Assembly: GCA_031262835.1 (NCBI GenBank)
Contig: JAISGY010000028.1
Location: 1-48,993 of the forward strand
Direction: 5' to 3'
Length of the DNA stretch: 48,993 bases
From: Ruminococcus sp.
Lineage (GTDB): Bacteria > Bacillota > Clostridia > Oscillospirales > Ruminococcaceae
Shown here: piece after piece, positions 6,571 through 15,654 of the stretch
Layout of the letters: the number at the start of each line of letters is the position of its first letter
Position numbering within the stretch: position 1 is the first letter of the stretch
Program-made: the position numbers and the translations under genes
Notes under the pieces: generated by a model
Told to the model about the DNA's origin: nothing
Databases searched by the model: none
What the model saw: only the letters and a program-made list of their open reading frames with translations

Positions 6571-8853
6571 ATGTCTTATCAGCCGGGAAACAAGATGAAA
6601 CGGCGCGGCGCGATTGTTGTGACCGTGCTTATGCTTGTCCCTATATTTATCGTAACGGTTATGTTTCGCACCTCCGTTACCGAATCCGCCCGCTTTCAGG
6701 CAATGGCGAACGATTCCCAATTCGGAAGCACAATCGTTAACGCCCGCCGAGGCACAATCTACGACGCGAACGGCAAGATTTTAGCCCAATCCGCAACCGT
6801 CTTCAACGTCACAATCGACCCCCTCCTCCTCTACGGCGTTATCGAAAAGAGCGGGCAGGAAGAGTTCGACAGACAGCTTGACGTTATCTCAACCGTCTTG
6901 TCGGAAGAGCTGCCGAACATTAACTACGAAGATATCCCAGCCCTCTTTGAAAAATACAAGGCGGGGCGTTGGGCAAATATTGCGAAACAGGTTGAGAAAC
7001 CTGTTATTGACGTTATAATGGGGCGGCTTAAGGACGCGGAAGTCCTTACAAACGTTGTCTACACCGAGATTGACACGAAGCGTTATTACCCCCAAAACGA
7101 GCTTGCGGCGGCTGTTATCGGGTTTACAAACTACGAGGGCGACGGCGCGTACGGGATTGAAAAATACTACAACGACTTCCTCAAGGGCGTTAACGGCAAG
7201 ATAATCTCCGCCGAAGACGGCATGGGGAACAAGATGTCCTATAAAAACGACAAGATTTACGACGCAAAGGACGGCAACGACATCTACCTCACAATCGATA
7301 TGAACCTTCAATATTTCTCCGAGAAGTATCTTGAAGAACAGGTTTTAACAAACAAGGCGAATAATCGCGGCTGTGTTATAATGATGAACTGCAACACGGG
7401 CGAGATTTTAGCAATGGCAACAAGCCCCGGTTTCGACCTTAACGACCGCGGCAGTATCTACAACGCCGAAGACAAGGCTGTCCTTGACCTCATAACCGAC
7501 GAGGAAGAATACGCCGAACAGTACGCTATCCTTCGCGAGAAGCAATGGAAGAACAAGGCAATAACGGAGATTTACAACCCGGGTTCGGTTTTCAAGGTTG
7601 TAACGGGGTCTGCTGCGCTTGAAGAGCGGGTTGTAGACCTTCACAGCACCTTTAACTGTTCCGGGAGCATAACCGTTGTCGCAGGGGTTCCGCCTATGCA
7701 CTGTTGGTCTTCCCGCGTTCACGGCACCCAAGATTTCACAACCGCAATGACGAACTCCTGCAACCCCGTGTTCATTCAGATTGGCTTACGCCTCGGCGCG
7801 GAGCATTTCAACAACTACTTCACCGCCTACGGTTTTACCGAGCGGACGGGGATAGACCTCCCCGGGGAAGCCCTCGGGATAACCCTAAATACAACCGAAT
7901 ACGGTCCCATTGAGCTTGCGTCCTCCGCCTTCGGTCAGACCAACAAGATTACCCCGCTGCAGATGATAACAGCCTATGCGGCGGTTGTAAACGGCGGCTA
8001 TCTTGTTACGCCTCATGTTGCGGACAAAATCGTTGACAGCTCCGGGAACATTGTAAAGATGTTCGAGACCGAGGTTAAGCGACAGGTTATCTCGGAAGAG
8101 ACTTCCGCAACAATGCGACAGGTCTTGGAGGACGTTGTTAACGCCAAGAACGGCTCGAACGCTTACATAAAGGGCTATTCAATCGGCGGAAAGAGCGGCA
8201 CATCACAGAAGATTGACGAGAACCGTGCGCAAGGGCGCGAAGACCTTTATGTTTCAAGTTACTGCGGTTTCGCTCCGGCTGACGACCCGGAAATTATCTG
8301 CCTTGTGATGGTTGACGAGCCGACCGCTACCGACGAAAACGGCGGACACATCTATTACGGCAGTCTTATTGCCGCACCTGCCGTTGCTTCTATCTTCAAG
8401 GACGCTCTCCCCTACTTGGGGTACTATCCCGAATATACCGCCGAAGAACTGGAAACAATGGATATAACTGTTCCTTCCATCGAAGGGCAGATTGCCGCAA
8501 CCGCCTCCCAAACAATTAAAGAGCTCGGCTTACAGACGGAAATTTTAGGCACCGGCAGCACCGTAATAACCCAAGTCCCGGTTGGAGGCAGCTCTATCCC
8601 CCGCGGCGGTAAGGTTATAATCTACACCGAAGACGACATCACCGAGGAATACACAACCGTCCCCGACATCATCGGAATGACCCCGGCAAGGGCAAACGAG
8701 ACTTTAACGAACGCCGACCTAAACTTGAAGCTCGGCGACGGAGCCTCCGCAAACAGCGGCTCAACCGCCTTCCAGCAAAACTACGCCCCCGGCGATGTTG
8801 TCCCCGTAGGCACAATTATAGAGGTTTATTTCATTGTAAAAGACGAAGGATAA
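6571..8853 (+). CDS. Class B penicillin-binding protein with two PASTA domains (FtsI/SpoVD type)
   Basis: A 760-residue transpeptidase that cross-links peptidoglycan, anchored by one N-terminal membrane helix (about 13-33). The dimerisation region opens with NARRGTIYDANGKILA. Catalytic motifs are SVFK with Ser339 and Lys342, SCN at 396-398 and KSGT at 541-544. Two PASTA domains follow (about 630-690 and 693-757; TVPSIEGQ and TVPDIIGM). A GAGGA ribosome site precedes the ATG. In this location it would be the division PBP2b/FtsI or the sporulation paralogue SpoVD; the PASTA tail occurs in both, so I give no firm symbol. Confidence 0.93.
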   Translation: MSYQPGNKMKRRGAIVVTVLMLVPIFIVTVMFRTSVTESARFQAMANDSQFGSTIVNARRGTIYDANGKILAQSATVFNVTIDPLLLYGVIEKSGQEEFDRQLDVISTVLSEELPNINYEDIPALFEKYKAGRWANIAKQVEKPVIDVIMGRLKDAEVLTNVVYTEIDTKRYYPQNELAAAVIGFTNYEGDGAYGIEKYYNDFLKGVNGKIISAEDGMGNKMSYKNDKIYDAKDGNDIYLTIDMNLQYFSEKYLEEQVLTNKANNRGCVIMMNCNTGEILAMATSPGFDLNDRGSIYNAEDKAVLDLITDEEEYAEQYAILREKQWKNKAITEIYNPGSVFKVVTGSAALEERVVDLHSTFNCSGSITVVAGVPPMHCWSSRVHGTQDFTTAMTNSCNPVFIQIGLRLGAEHFNNYFTAYGFTERTGIDLPGEALGITLNTTEYGPIELASSAFGQTNKITPLQMITAYAAVVNGGYLVTPHVADKIVDSSGNIVKMFETEVKRQVISEETSATMRQVLEDVVNAKNGSNAYIKGYSIGGKSGTSQKIDENRAQGREDLYVSSYCGFAPADDPEIICLVMVDEPTATDENGGHIYYGSLIAAPAVASIFKDALPYLGYYPEYTAEELETMDITVPSIEGQIAATASQTIKELGLQTEILGTGSTVITQVPVGGSSIPRGGKVIIYTEDDITEEYTTVPDIIGMTPARANETLTNADLNLKLGDGASANSGSTAFQQNYAPGDVVPVGTIIEVYFIVKDEG

Positions 8854-8873
8854 CATTTCGTTTTGCAAAAATA

Positions 8874-8920
8874 GACTGACTATACTGACAATTCTAAGAA
8901 AAGTCAATATAGTCAATGTC
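8874..8920. repeat. Palindromic element, copy 1 (diverged)
   Basis: Arms GACTGACTATACTGAC (8874-8889) and GTCAATATAGTCAATGTC (8903-8920) flank a 13-base loop almost identical to that of copy 2 at 9075. Differences from copy 2 are T-to-C changes in the left arm; in a minus-strand transcript these stay paired as G-U. CTGACA (8885-8890), 17 bases, TATAGT (8908-8913) resembles a weak promoter. Confidence 0.65.
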
Positions 8921-9074
8921 ATTCTGACATTTTCATCACGCTTATCATACGTACATAAACACAACATTAGCACGCTAAAGTATTAAATTCGCTCTTGTGA
9001 ATATGGTAATGTTTATATGATATTGGCGGTTTTTGGTTAAAAAGAGGCTAAAAGCAGAGTTAGTTTTAGAAAGC
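8921..9074. other. AT-rich spacer between the two palindromes, no gene seen
   Basis: About 150 bases between the PBP gene and murEF with no open frame carrying a ribosome site, no tRNA-like fold and no terminator that I can make out. A small inverted repeat, TGTCA-TTC-TGACA, spans the junction with copy 1 (8918-8930). Confidence 0.5.
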
Positions 9075-9121
9075 ATATTGACTATATTGACAATTCTGAG
9101 AAAAGTCAATATAGTCAATAT
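9075..9121. repeat. Palindromic element, copy 2 (perfect 17-bp arms) with promoters on both strands
   Basis: Left arm ATATTGACTATATTGAC (9075-9091) and its exact reverse complement (9105-9121) flank a 13-base loop. Each arm holds two TATTGAC half-sites 9 bases apart. TTGACA (9087-9092), 17 bases, TATAGT (9110-9115) forms a rightward promoter that would start about 28 bases before the murEF ATG; by symmetry TTGACT-17-TATAGT also exists on the minus strand. Confidence 0.75.
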
Positions 9122-9149
9122 AAAATCGAAGTTTGTGCGGTAAGGTATT

Positions 9150-12089
9150 ATGAAATTTTCGGATATTGTAAAAGGCTTACAAAACTACGGCGTGAATATT
9201 CACCGGGGGCGGCTTGACCTTAACTGTCAGGTTACCGGCATAACCGACAACTCCAAGCTCTGTAAAAAAGGGTTCATCTTTGTCTGTGTTCGCGGGCGGA
9301 AGTTCGACGGGCATGATGTTGCGGCGGCTATGCTTGAAGAGGGTGCTTTCGCCGTTGTCACCGACCACGATATGGGGCTTTCAGGGCAGATTGTTGTAAC
9401 AGATACAAGAGATTTTTACGGGAAGCTCTGCGCGGTGTGGTTCGATTCAATCGAACGCCGCATGAGGTTTATCGGCGTTACCGGCACAAACGGCAAGACA
9501 ACAACAACCTCCCTTATTGCACAGGTTTTAGCCTATGGCGGAAAAACAGTCGGACTTATCGGCACAACAGGTTCTTATGTTTTTGAGGGTCAATCCGAGC
9601 GGAAGATACCTTCTACAGATAATACAACCCCTCTCGCCTATGAGCTTTTCGAGATTCTCTCGCGTATGTGGGACGAGCGGGTAACGGTTGTCGTTATGGA
9701 GGTTTCAAGCTTCGCGCTTGAACAGTCCCGTATCGGTCCTATTATCTTCGACGTTTCGGTATTTACAAATTTAACCCAAGACCACCTCGACTACCACGGC
9801 ACAATGGAGAGTTACTACCAAGCGAAGTTAAAACTCTTCTCCGAGCACTCGAAGGTCTCCCTTATCAACACCAACGACCCGTACGGACTCCGAATGTATA
9901 CGGAGCTCACCCGCGATAAGGCAAACGGTGTGGGGAGTGCTTATAACTACGGCGGCGAAATATTCGCATACGGGACAGCTAAAAATTGCCAGATACTCAT
10001 AGAAGCGGCGAAACTTGAACCACTCGGCACTCGTTTCCGCATGGAAGCAGGCGGAACCTTCTTTATCGTTACAACAACCCTTGTCGGGGAATATAACGTC
10101 TTCAACGCGGCTGCTGCTATTGCTGCTGCTAATGCGATTGGCATGGGGATTGTCGCTGTCGTAAAAGCGATAGCAAGGGCGCACGGCGTTATGGGGCGTT
10201 GTGAGATTATCCCCTGTAATCGCGGCTTCAACATAATCTGCGACTACGCACACACCCCCGACGCCCTTTCACAGGTTTGCCGCTCGCTTAAAAAGACGAT
10301 TGAGAGCAATGCAATTGCCGGCGGCAGGCTTGTACTCCTTTTCGGCTGCGGCGGGAACAGGGACGCGGCTAAGCGTCCTCTCATGGGCAAGGCGGCGGAG
10401 GAATATGCCGACGTAATAATTGTAACCTCTGACAACCCGCGTGATGAAGACCCCGAGGCTATTGTCGACCAAATTATCGACGGAATGACCGAAGCGAAAC
10501 AATTGGTGCGTATTGTTGACAGAAAAGCCGCAATTAACTACGCAATTTCAATCTGCAAAAAAGGCGACCTCCTTCTCCTTGCGGGGAAAGGGCACGAAAC
10601 ATACCAGATTTTAGCGGACGGCATAACTATACCTTTCGACGAACGAAAAGTGTGCGCGGATATGCTTGCAAGATACTCCGCACCGCCTGCGAAAGTCGGC
10701 GGCGAGGGCAAAATGCGGCTCTCGGAGCTATCCGACGTCGTTAAAGGCACAACCCGCGAGCTTACGGAGATTACACGCGAATTCCCGATTGACGCTGTAT
10801 TCACCGATACAAGAACGCCGAAAAAGGGCGGCGTATATATTGCACTTCGGGGCGAAAACTTCGACGGGCACGACTTTATCCCCGCCGCAACAAAAGCGGG
10901 TGCGATAGCCTCCGTAACGGAGCGTATCTATCAAGGCTACCCCTGTATTATCGTTAAAAACGCGAAACAGGCACTGCTTGACATTGCGAAAAATTACCGC
11001 AAACGCTTCTCCCCTCTTACAGTCGGAATAACCGGCAGCGTCGGGAAAACAACAACAAAAGAGATGGTTGCGCTTGCTCTTTCGGCTTCAATGACCGTCT
11101 TTAAGACCGAGGGGAATTATAACAACGAAATCGGCGTTCCGAAGTCGCTGCTGTCCCTAAACAGCTCTCACACCGCCGCTGTTATCGAAATGGGAATGAA
11201 TCACGCGGGCGAGATTGCGCGTATTTCATCGGCTGTGCGCCCGGATATCTGCCTTATTACAAATATCGGCTACAATCATATCGAGTTTTTCGGCTCCAAA
11301 GAAGAGATTTTAGAGGCGAAGCTTGAAATCTTGGAGGGTGCCGTAAAGGGCGCGCCGCTTGTAATTAACGGCAACGACAAGCTCCTTATCGGCGCGAAAA
11401 AAGCCCTTTCCGAAAAGAGAAAAGTTTACACATACGGTATACCCGAAAAAGAGGAACGTTTCGACTACGAGGCAACAGACATTGTTGTAACCCCTTCGGG
11501 TACGAATTTCCGCGTAATAAAGGCTGATAAAATCATCTCCGAAGTTACTCTTTATATCGGCGGGCGGCATAATATACTAAATGCACTTGCGGCGATTGCT
11601 GTCGCTGACTTAGCAGGGGTTGACACCGCCGTTGCAGGGCAGATGCTCGGCTGCTATCAGCCTTTGCCCCTTCGCGGGCATATTGAAAAGCGCGGGCTCA
11701 ACACCGTTATTGTCGACTGTTATAACGCGTCCGTAAGTTCGATGGAAGCCGCACTTAAAATGCTTGCCGATATGCCCGTTAAACCCGGCGCAAGGCGGGT
11801 AGCTGTCCTCGGGGATATGCTCGAAACGGGTGAACACGCACGTGAACTTCACGAAAAGGTCGGCGAGGCTGTTGTCGAAAACGGTATTGACCTTCTTGTA
11901 TGTTATGGGGAAAACGCCCGATATATCGCTAAAAAGGCGGACGAATTAGGTATGCATTCCGGGCACTCAACCGACCCGAATGTTGTTAAAAACTTCCTTA
12001 AGTTTAAGCTTAAACCCGACGATGTTATCCTCTTTAAGGCTTCACGCGGTATGCACCTTGAGAACTTAATCGAAGAATATTTTGCATAA
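9150..12089 (+). CDS. murEF: MurE-MurF fusion: UDP-MurNAc-tripeptide ligase joined to D-Ala-D-Ala-adding ligase
   Basis: One 979-residue frame encodes two consecutive Mur ligases. Residues 1 to about 510 are MurE, with ATP loop GVTGTNGKTTTT (Lys116) and DNPR at 428-431, the motif that marks meso-diaminopimelate use. From Met522 a complete MurF follows (MRLSELSD..., about 458 residues) with ATP loop GITGSVGKTTTKEM (Lys633). Together they add meso-DAP and then D-Ala-D-Ala to UDP-MurNAc-dipeptide. Both halves look intact with normal lengths and no stop between them. Met522 is preceded by a GGCGAGG stretch, so separate internal translation of MurF is possible. A SD-poor start (GTGCGGTAAGG) precedes the ATG. 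mraY follows after 12 bases. Confidence 0.95.
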   Translation: MKFSDIVKGLQNYGVNIHRGRLDLNCQVTGITDNSKLCKKGFIFVCVRGRKFDGHDVAAAMLEEGAFAVVTDHDMGLSGQIVVTDTRDFYGKLCAVWFDSIERRMRFIGVTGTNGKTTTTSLIAQVLAYGGKTVGLIGTTGSYVFEGQSERKIPSTDNTTPLAYELFEILSRMWDERVTVVVMEVSSFALEQSRIGPIIFDVSVFTNLTQDHLDYHGTMESYYQAKLKLFSEHSKVSLINTNDPYGLRMYTELTRDKANGVGSAYNYGGEIFAYGTAKNCQILIEAAKLEPLGTRFRMEAGGTFFIVTTTLVGEYNVFNAAAAIAAANAIGMGIVAVVKAIARAHGVMGRCEIIPCNRGFNIICDYAHTPDALSQVCRSLKKTIESNAIAGGRLVLLFGCGGNRDAAKRPLMGKAAEEYADVIIVTSDNPRDEDPEAIVDQIIDGMTEAKQLVRIVDRKAAINYAISICKKGDLLLLAGKGHETYQILADGITIPFDERKVCADMLARYSAPPAKVGGEGKMRLSELSDVVKGTTRELTEITREFPIDAVFTDTRTPKKGGVYIALRGENFDGHDFIPAATKAGAIASVTERIYQGYPCIIVKNAKQALLDIAKNYRKRFSPLTVGITGSVGKTTTKEMVALALSASMTVFKTEGNYNNEIGVPKSLLSLNSSHTAAVIEMGMNHAGEIARISSAVRPDICLITNIGYNHIEFFGSKEEILEAKLEILEGAVKGAPLVINGNDKLLIGAKKALSEKRKVYTYGIPEKEERFDYEATDIVVTPSGTNFRVIKADKIISEVTLYIGGRHNILNALAAIAVADLAGVDTAVAGQMLGCYQPLPLRGHIEKRGLNTVIVDCYNASVSSMEAALKMLADMPVKPGARRVAVLGDMLETGEHARELHEKVGEAVVENGIDLLVCYGENARYIAKKADELGMHSGHSTDPNVVKNFLKFKLKPDDVILFKASRGMHLENLIEEYFA

Positions 12090-12101
12090 TCGGAGTAAAT
12101 A

Positions 12102-13133
12102 ATGCCCTTTTGGATTCAGTTAACAGTACCGCTCCTTGCGTTCCTCCTATCCGCTTCTGTCGGGACAATCTTAATACCGTATCTTAAAAAGCTCGGCATG
12201 AGGCAGTCGATAAACAAATACATCACCTCAATCGACGGAAAAAAAGAGGGTACTCCCATGATGGGAGGGTTCATGTTCATAATCGCTTCGATAATAGCCC
12301 TTGCCGTCGGAATGGTTCTCTTTATCACCTTCGGCGGGACTTATCACTTACGCGCCGACAACTCCGCGCTTTATAAACTCCTTGCAGGGCTTATCTTCGC
12401 ACTGCTTAACAGCGCGCTCGGTTTCGCCGACGACTATTTTAAGGCGGTAAGAAAAAACAACGACGGAATAAAGATGCGGCAAAAACTTATCCCACAGTTT
12501 ATCATAAGCGCGGCTTTCGTCTACGCGCTCTACCTCTTGGGGGACAGGAGCACTGCCGTTTGGCTGCCGTTTATCGGGAACCTTGAGCTCTCGTGGTTTT
12601 ACTATCCGCTTATGGTATGCTTCGCGGTCTATCTTACGAACGCAGTTAACCTTACCGACGGCGTTGACGGGCTTTGCGGCTCTATGACAACAGTCTCGGG
12701 AGTTGCCCTTGCAATGCTTTCTACAAGCTTTTCGAGTCCCGAATACACCCTCTTTTCCCTTGCGGTTGCGGGAGGGTGCTTGGGCTTCTTGGTGCATAAC
12801 CTCCACCCTGCGAAGGTCTTCATGGGGGACACCGGCTCAATGTTCTTGGGGGGCTTTATAACGGCAGTCGGCTTCGCGCTCCATGCCCACTTCCTGCTTA
12901 TTATTATCGCGCTCGTTTATATTATCGACGCGCTTACGGTACTCATTCAGAGGCTCTATTACAGGGCAACCCGCGACCCTAAAACCGGCAAGGGCAAGCG
13001 TATCTTCCCGAAAACCCCTATCCACCACGGCTTTCAGGAAATGGGCTTTTCGGACAACAAGGTAACTCTGCTCTTTACCGGCTTCACACTCCTTTGCGGT
13101 ATTGCCGCAAATCTAATTGCATACTTGTCTTAA
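12102..13133 (+). CDS. mraY: Phospho-MurNAc-pentapeptide transferase MraY
   Basis: A 343-residue polytopic membrane enzyme with about ten hydrophobic helices that loads phospho-MurNAc-pentapeptide on undecaprenyl phosphate to form lipid I. Family blocks visible are KKEGTPMMGG, the NLTDGVDGLCG loop, FMGDTGSMFLGG and the cytoplasmic histidine loop TPIHHGFQEMGFSDNKV. In the last, the usual HHH triad reads His308-His309-Gly310. A GGAG site lies before the ATG. It takes murEF product as substrate and hands lipid I to MurG. murD, which usually follows mraY, is absent; ftsW is next after 18 bases. Confidence 0.96.
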   Translation: MPFWIQLTVPLLAFLLSASVGTILIPYLKKLGMRQSINKYITSIDGKKEGTPMMGGFMFIIASIIALAVGMVLFITFGGTYHLRADNSALYKLLAGLIFALLNSALGFADDYFKAVRKNNDGIKMRQKLIPQFIISAAFVYALYLLGDRSTAVWLPFIGNLELSWFYYPLMVCFAVYLTNAVNLTDGVDGLCGSMTTVSGVALAMLSTSFSSPEYTLFSLAVAGGCLGFLVHNLHPAKVFMGDTGSMFLGGFITAVGFALHAHFLLIIIALVYIIDALTVLIQRLYYRATRDPKTGKGKRIFPKTPIHHGFQEMGFSDNKVTLLFTGFTLLCGIAANLIAYLS

Positions 13134-13151
13134 ACTCACTCGGAGGCGTAA

Positions 13152-14360
13152 ATGGAAAATACACGTGCGTTGCAGCACAAAAAAGCGGTACCGAAACCTA
13201 AGAATACTGTACCCAAACCGCGTTTGCGGAAGGGTCCGGTTGACGTTCCGTTTGTAATAATCCTCTTTGTGCTTCTTGTAATGGGGCTTATAATGATGTT
13301 CTCGGCGGGGTATGCTTGGGCAATTGAAGAGAACCACCCCGGGGACTATTACTTCCAGCGTCAGCTTCGCTTCGCCCTCTTAGGGCTCGCCGCCGCGTTC
13401 GCCGCCTCCCATTTCGACTACCACCACTTCATGAAAAAATGGGTGGTTATAGGCATATTCGCGGTTTCGATTCTGCTGCTTATACTATGCCTTGTGGGAC
13501 CGTTCGTCAGCCCTCATAACGGCTCGTACCGTTGGATACAGCTCGGTCCTATCCCCGAATTCCAACCCTCGGAGGTTGCTAAATTCGCGGTTATCGTTAC
13601 CTTCGCGGTGCTCTTTGTACGGTTCGGGAAAAAGCTTGACAAATTCGTCTACGGCATCGTTCCCTTCTTGGCAATTTTAGGGATTGTTGCCGCACTCCTT
13701 ATGCAAGAGCGTCACCTCTCCGCGACGATTATCATCTGTATAATCGGCGTAATAATGATGTTTGTCGGCGGTTCAAGCCTAAAGCACCTTATCCCCCTCG
13801 GTATTGCGGGCGTAGCGGGGCTCGGCGGGTTTCTTGCGTACTCGTACCTGTCCGACAAGGCACAGCTCTATTTCGGCGACCGCATTGCCGCGTGGCTTAA
13901 CCCCTTCGCCCCCGAATATGCCAACGACTTAACGTGGCAGACCCGCCAATCGCTTATTGCAATAGGCTCGGGCGGTTGGTTCGGCTTGGGGCTCGGGAAC
14001 AGCCGTCAGAAGTTTTTGTACCTCCCCGAAAGCAAGAACGACTTCGTTTTCGCAATAGTTTGCGAGGAGCTCGGCTTCTTCGGTGCGCTTATTGTTGTAT
14101 TAATCTTCCTGCTATTCATAATAAGGGGCTTCCATATCGCAAACCACGCTCCCGACAAGTTAGGTATGCTCTTGGCGGTCGGCTTAACCGTTCAAATCGG
14201 CGTACAGGCACTCCTCAACATCGCGGTTGTAACAAACACAATCCCGAACACCGGCATCTCCCTCCCCTTCTTCTCGTACGGAGGTACTGCGCTCGTCATG
14301 CAGCTTGCCCAGATGGGGGTGCTCCTTAATATCTCGCGGCAATCCATAATAGACAGCTGA
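13152..14360 (+). CDS. ftsW: SEDS peptidoglycan glycosyltransferase FtsW (SpoVE family)
   Basis: A 402-residue SEDS-family polymerase with ten predicted membrane helices after a basic cytoplasmic N-terminus of about 30 residues. Diagnostic blocks are FQRQLRFALLGLAAAF, RWIQLGPIPEFQPSEVAKFA, the large loop ending in WQTRQSLIAIGSGGWFGLGLGNSRQKF and LPESKNDFVFAIVCEELGF, and the C-terminal NTGISLPFFSYGGTALV. It polymerises lipid II with the class B PBP encoded upstream. A GGAGG site precedes the start. FtsW versus SpoVE (sporulation paralogue) cannot be settled from sequence alone; location in the dcw cluster supports either. Confidence 0.94.
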   Translation: MENTRALQHKKAVPKPKNTVPKPRLRKGPVDVPFVIILFVLLVMGLIMMFSAGYAWAIEENHPGDYYFQRQLRFALLGLAAAFAASHFDYHHFMKKWVVIGIFAVSILLLILCLVGPFVSPHNGSYRWIQLGPIPEFQPSEVAKFAVIVTFAVLFVRFGKKLDKFVYGIVPFLAILGIVAALLMQERHLSATIIICIIGVIMMFVGGSSLKHLIPLGIAGVAGLGGFLAYSYLSDKAQLYFGDRIAAWLNPFAPEYANDLTWQTRQSLIAIGSGGWFGLGLGNSRQKFLYLPESKNDFVFAIVCEELGFFGALIVVLIFLLFIIRGFHIANHAPDKLGMLLAVGLTVQIGVQALLNIAVVTNTIPNTGISLPFFSYGGTALVMQLAQMGVLLNISRQSIIDS

Positions 14361-14415
14361 CAGAATACAGAGTACAGAATACAGAATCAGAGGACAGAAG
14401 CCAGAATACAGAAAA
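14361..14415 (+). repeat. Degenerate CAGAATA heptamer tract between ftsW and murG
   Basis: Immediately after the ftsW stop, about seven tandem units related to CAGAATA/CAGAGTA run to within 15 bases of the murG start. It belongs to the same unit family as the tracts at 374-412 and 19129-19168. The only ribosome-site candidate for murG (GCGGAT) lies just past it. Confidence 0.65.
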
Positions 14416-14428
14416 TGCGGATGATTTT

Positions 14429-15571
14429 ATGTTTAAAATTTTAATATCCGGCGGCGGAACTACCGGGCATATTCACCCCGCCCTTGCTATTGCAGAAATA
14501 ATAAAGAAAAGGCTGCCCGATACCGAGTTCCTCTATGTAGGAACCCCCGACAGCCTCGAAGAGCGGATTGCGAAGCGCGAGGGCTATACCTTCGAGGCGG
14601 TTAACGTTACCGGCTTCGGGCGAAAACTCACTCCCGTAAATATTAAGCGAAACGCAAAGAGTGCCTTTAACCTCATTAAAGCGGACAGGCGTTCCCGCGA
14701 GATAATTGCGGATTTTTCACCCGACCTTGCGATTGGGACAGGCGGTTACGTCTGCGGTCCTGTAATCCGCGCCGCCGCAAAGATGGGTATTCCCACAGCT
14801 TTACATGAACAGAACGCCTTCCCGGGAATGACGGTAAAACTTCTATCCGCGAATGTTGACGAGGTTATGCTTAGTTTCCCGGACGCTGCCGACAGGCTTT
14901 CGAGGGGCGTTAAATACACCGTCACCGGGCTTCCGACAAGGGCTAACTACCAAAACCCGCTAAGTCGAACCGACGCAAAACACAAATTGGGTTTCGACGA
15001 TTCGCTTACGATACTCTCTTTCGGAGGCTCTCTCGGGGCGAAAACGATTAACAATATCGCCTCAAACCTCATACAGTTTGAAAACACCCTTCCCGTTAAG
15101 GTTAACCATATCCACGCGTACGGCAAAAACGGCGTTGACAGCTTCACAAAGGGTTTAACCGAAGCGGGGATTGACTACAGCGGCTCTTCAAGGCTGATGA
15201 TAAGGGAATACATCGACAACATGAACGTCTGTATGTCGGCGGCTGACTTGGTTATATGCAGAAGCGGCGCGTCTACAATCTTCGAGCTTCAAGCTCTCGG
15301 GCGGGCTTCAATCCTTATCCCCTCCCCGAATGTTACCGAAAACCACCAATATTTCAACGCCTGCGTTATCGGGAAAACCGGCGGTGCTGTAGTCCTCGAA
15401 GAGAAGGATATAAAGCCCGACAGCGTTAATAAACTCGTCTCGGAGCTTGTTTCCGCTCCCGAAAAGATAAGGCAGATGGAAAGAGACGCAAGGTCGGGTT
15501 TTGAGCCCGGTACGCCCGAAAAAATCTTCAAATGCGCAGAGTTTTTACTAAACGGGCGGAATATTGCTTAA
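14429..15571 (+). CDS. murG: UDP-GlcNAc transferase MurG (lipid II synthase)
   Basis: A 380-residue GT-B glycosyltransferase that adds GlcNAc to lipid I on the inner membrane face. It starts ILISGGGTTGHIHPALAIAE (the glycine-rich acceptor loop), contains IGTGGYVCGPVIRAA and HEQNAFPGM in the N-domain, then FGGSLGAKTIN and the UDP-GlcNAc pocket ICRSGASTIFELQALGRASILIPSPNVTENHQ. Length is slightly above the usual 355-365. The ribosome site is weak, and the gene is separated from ftsW by the heptamer tract. It acts after MraY and before lipid II flipping. Confidence 0.96.
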   Translation: MFKILISGGGTTGHIHPALAIAEIIKKRLPDTEFLYVGTPDSLEERIAKREGYTFEAVNVTGFGRKLTPVNIKRNAKSAFNLIKADRRSREIIADFSPDLAIGTGGYVCGPVIRAAAKMGIPTALHEQNAFPGMTVKLLSANVDEVMLSFPDAADRLSRGVKYTVTGLPTRANYQNPLSRTDAKHKLGFDDSLTILSFGGSLGAKTINNIASNLIQFENTLPVKVNHIHAYGKNGVDSFTKGLTEAGIDYSGSSRLMIREYIDNMNVCMSAADLVICRSGASTIFELQALGRASILIPSPNVTENHQYFNACVIGKTGGAVVLEEKDIKPDSVNKLVSELVSAPEKIRQMERDARSGFEPGTPEKIFKCAEFLLNGRNIA

Positions 15572-15610
15572 AATTTAAGCATATAGTTTTACTTTATAGC
15601 AAATCTCCGA

Positions 15611-15640
15611 TTACAGCATATTATGTTAAAAATGCTGTAA
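15611..15640 (+). promoter_or_regulatory. Hairpin directly upstream of the murA ribosome site
   Basis: A perfect 9-bp inverted repeat TTACAGCAT (15611-15619) / ATGCTGTAA (15632-15640) with a 12-base loop ends one base before AAGGGG of the murA ribosome site. There is no T-tract, so it is not a simple terminator; it could modulate murA translation or mRNA processing. Confidence 0.45.
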
Positions 15641-15654
15641 AAGGGGTTTACTAT

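Noticed and set aside
14361-14415. Tandem short repeats considered as a CRISPR array
   Set aside because: Units are 7 bases, contiguous and degenerate, with no spacers and no cas genes.
15532-15654. Upstream in-frame start extending murA to 461 residues
   Set aside because: The extension overlaps murG, does not resemble MurA and lacks a ribosome site; 15655 has one and gives the normal length.
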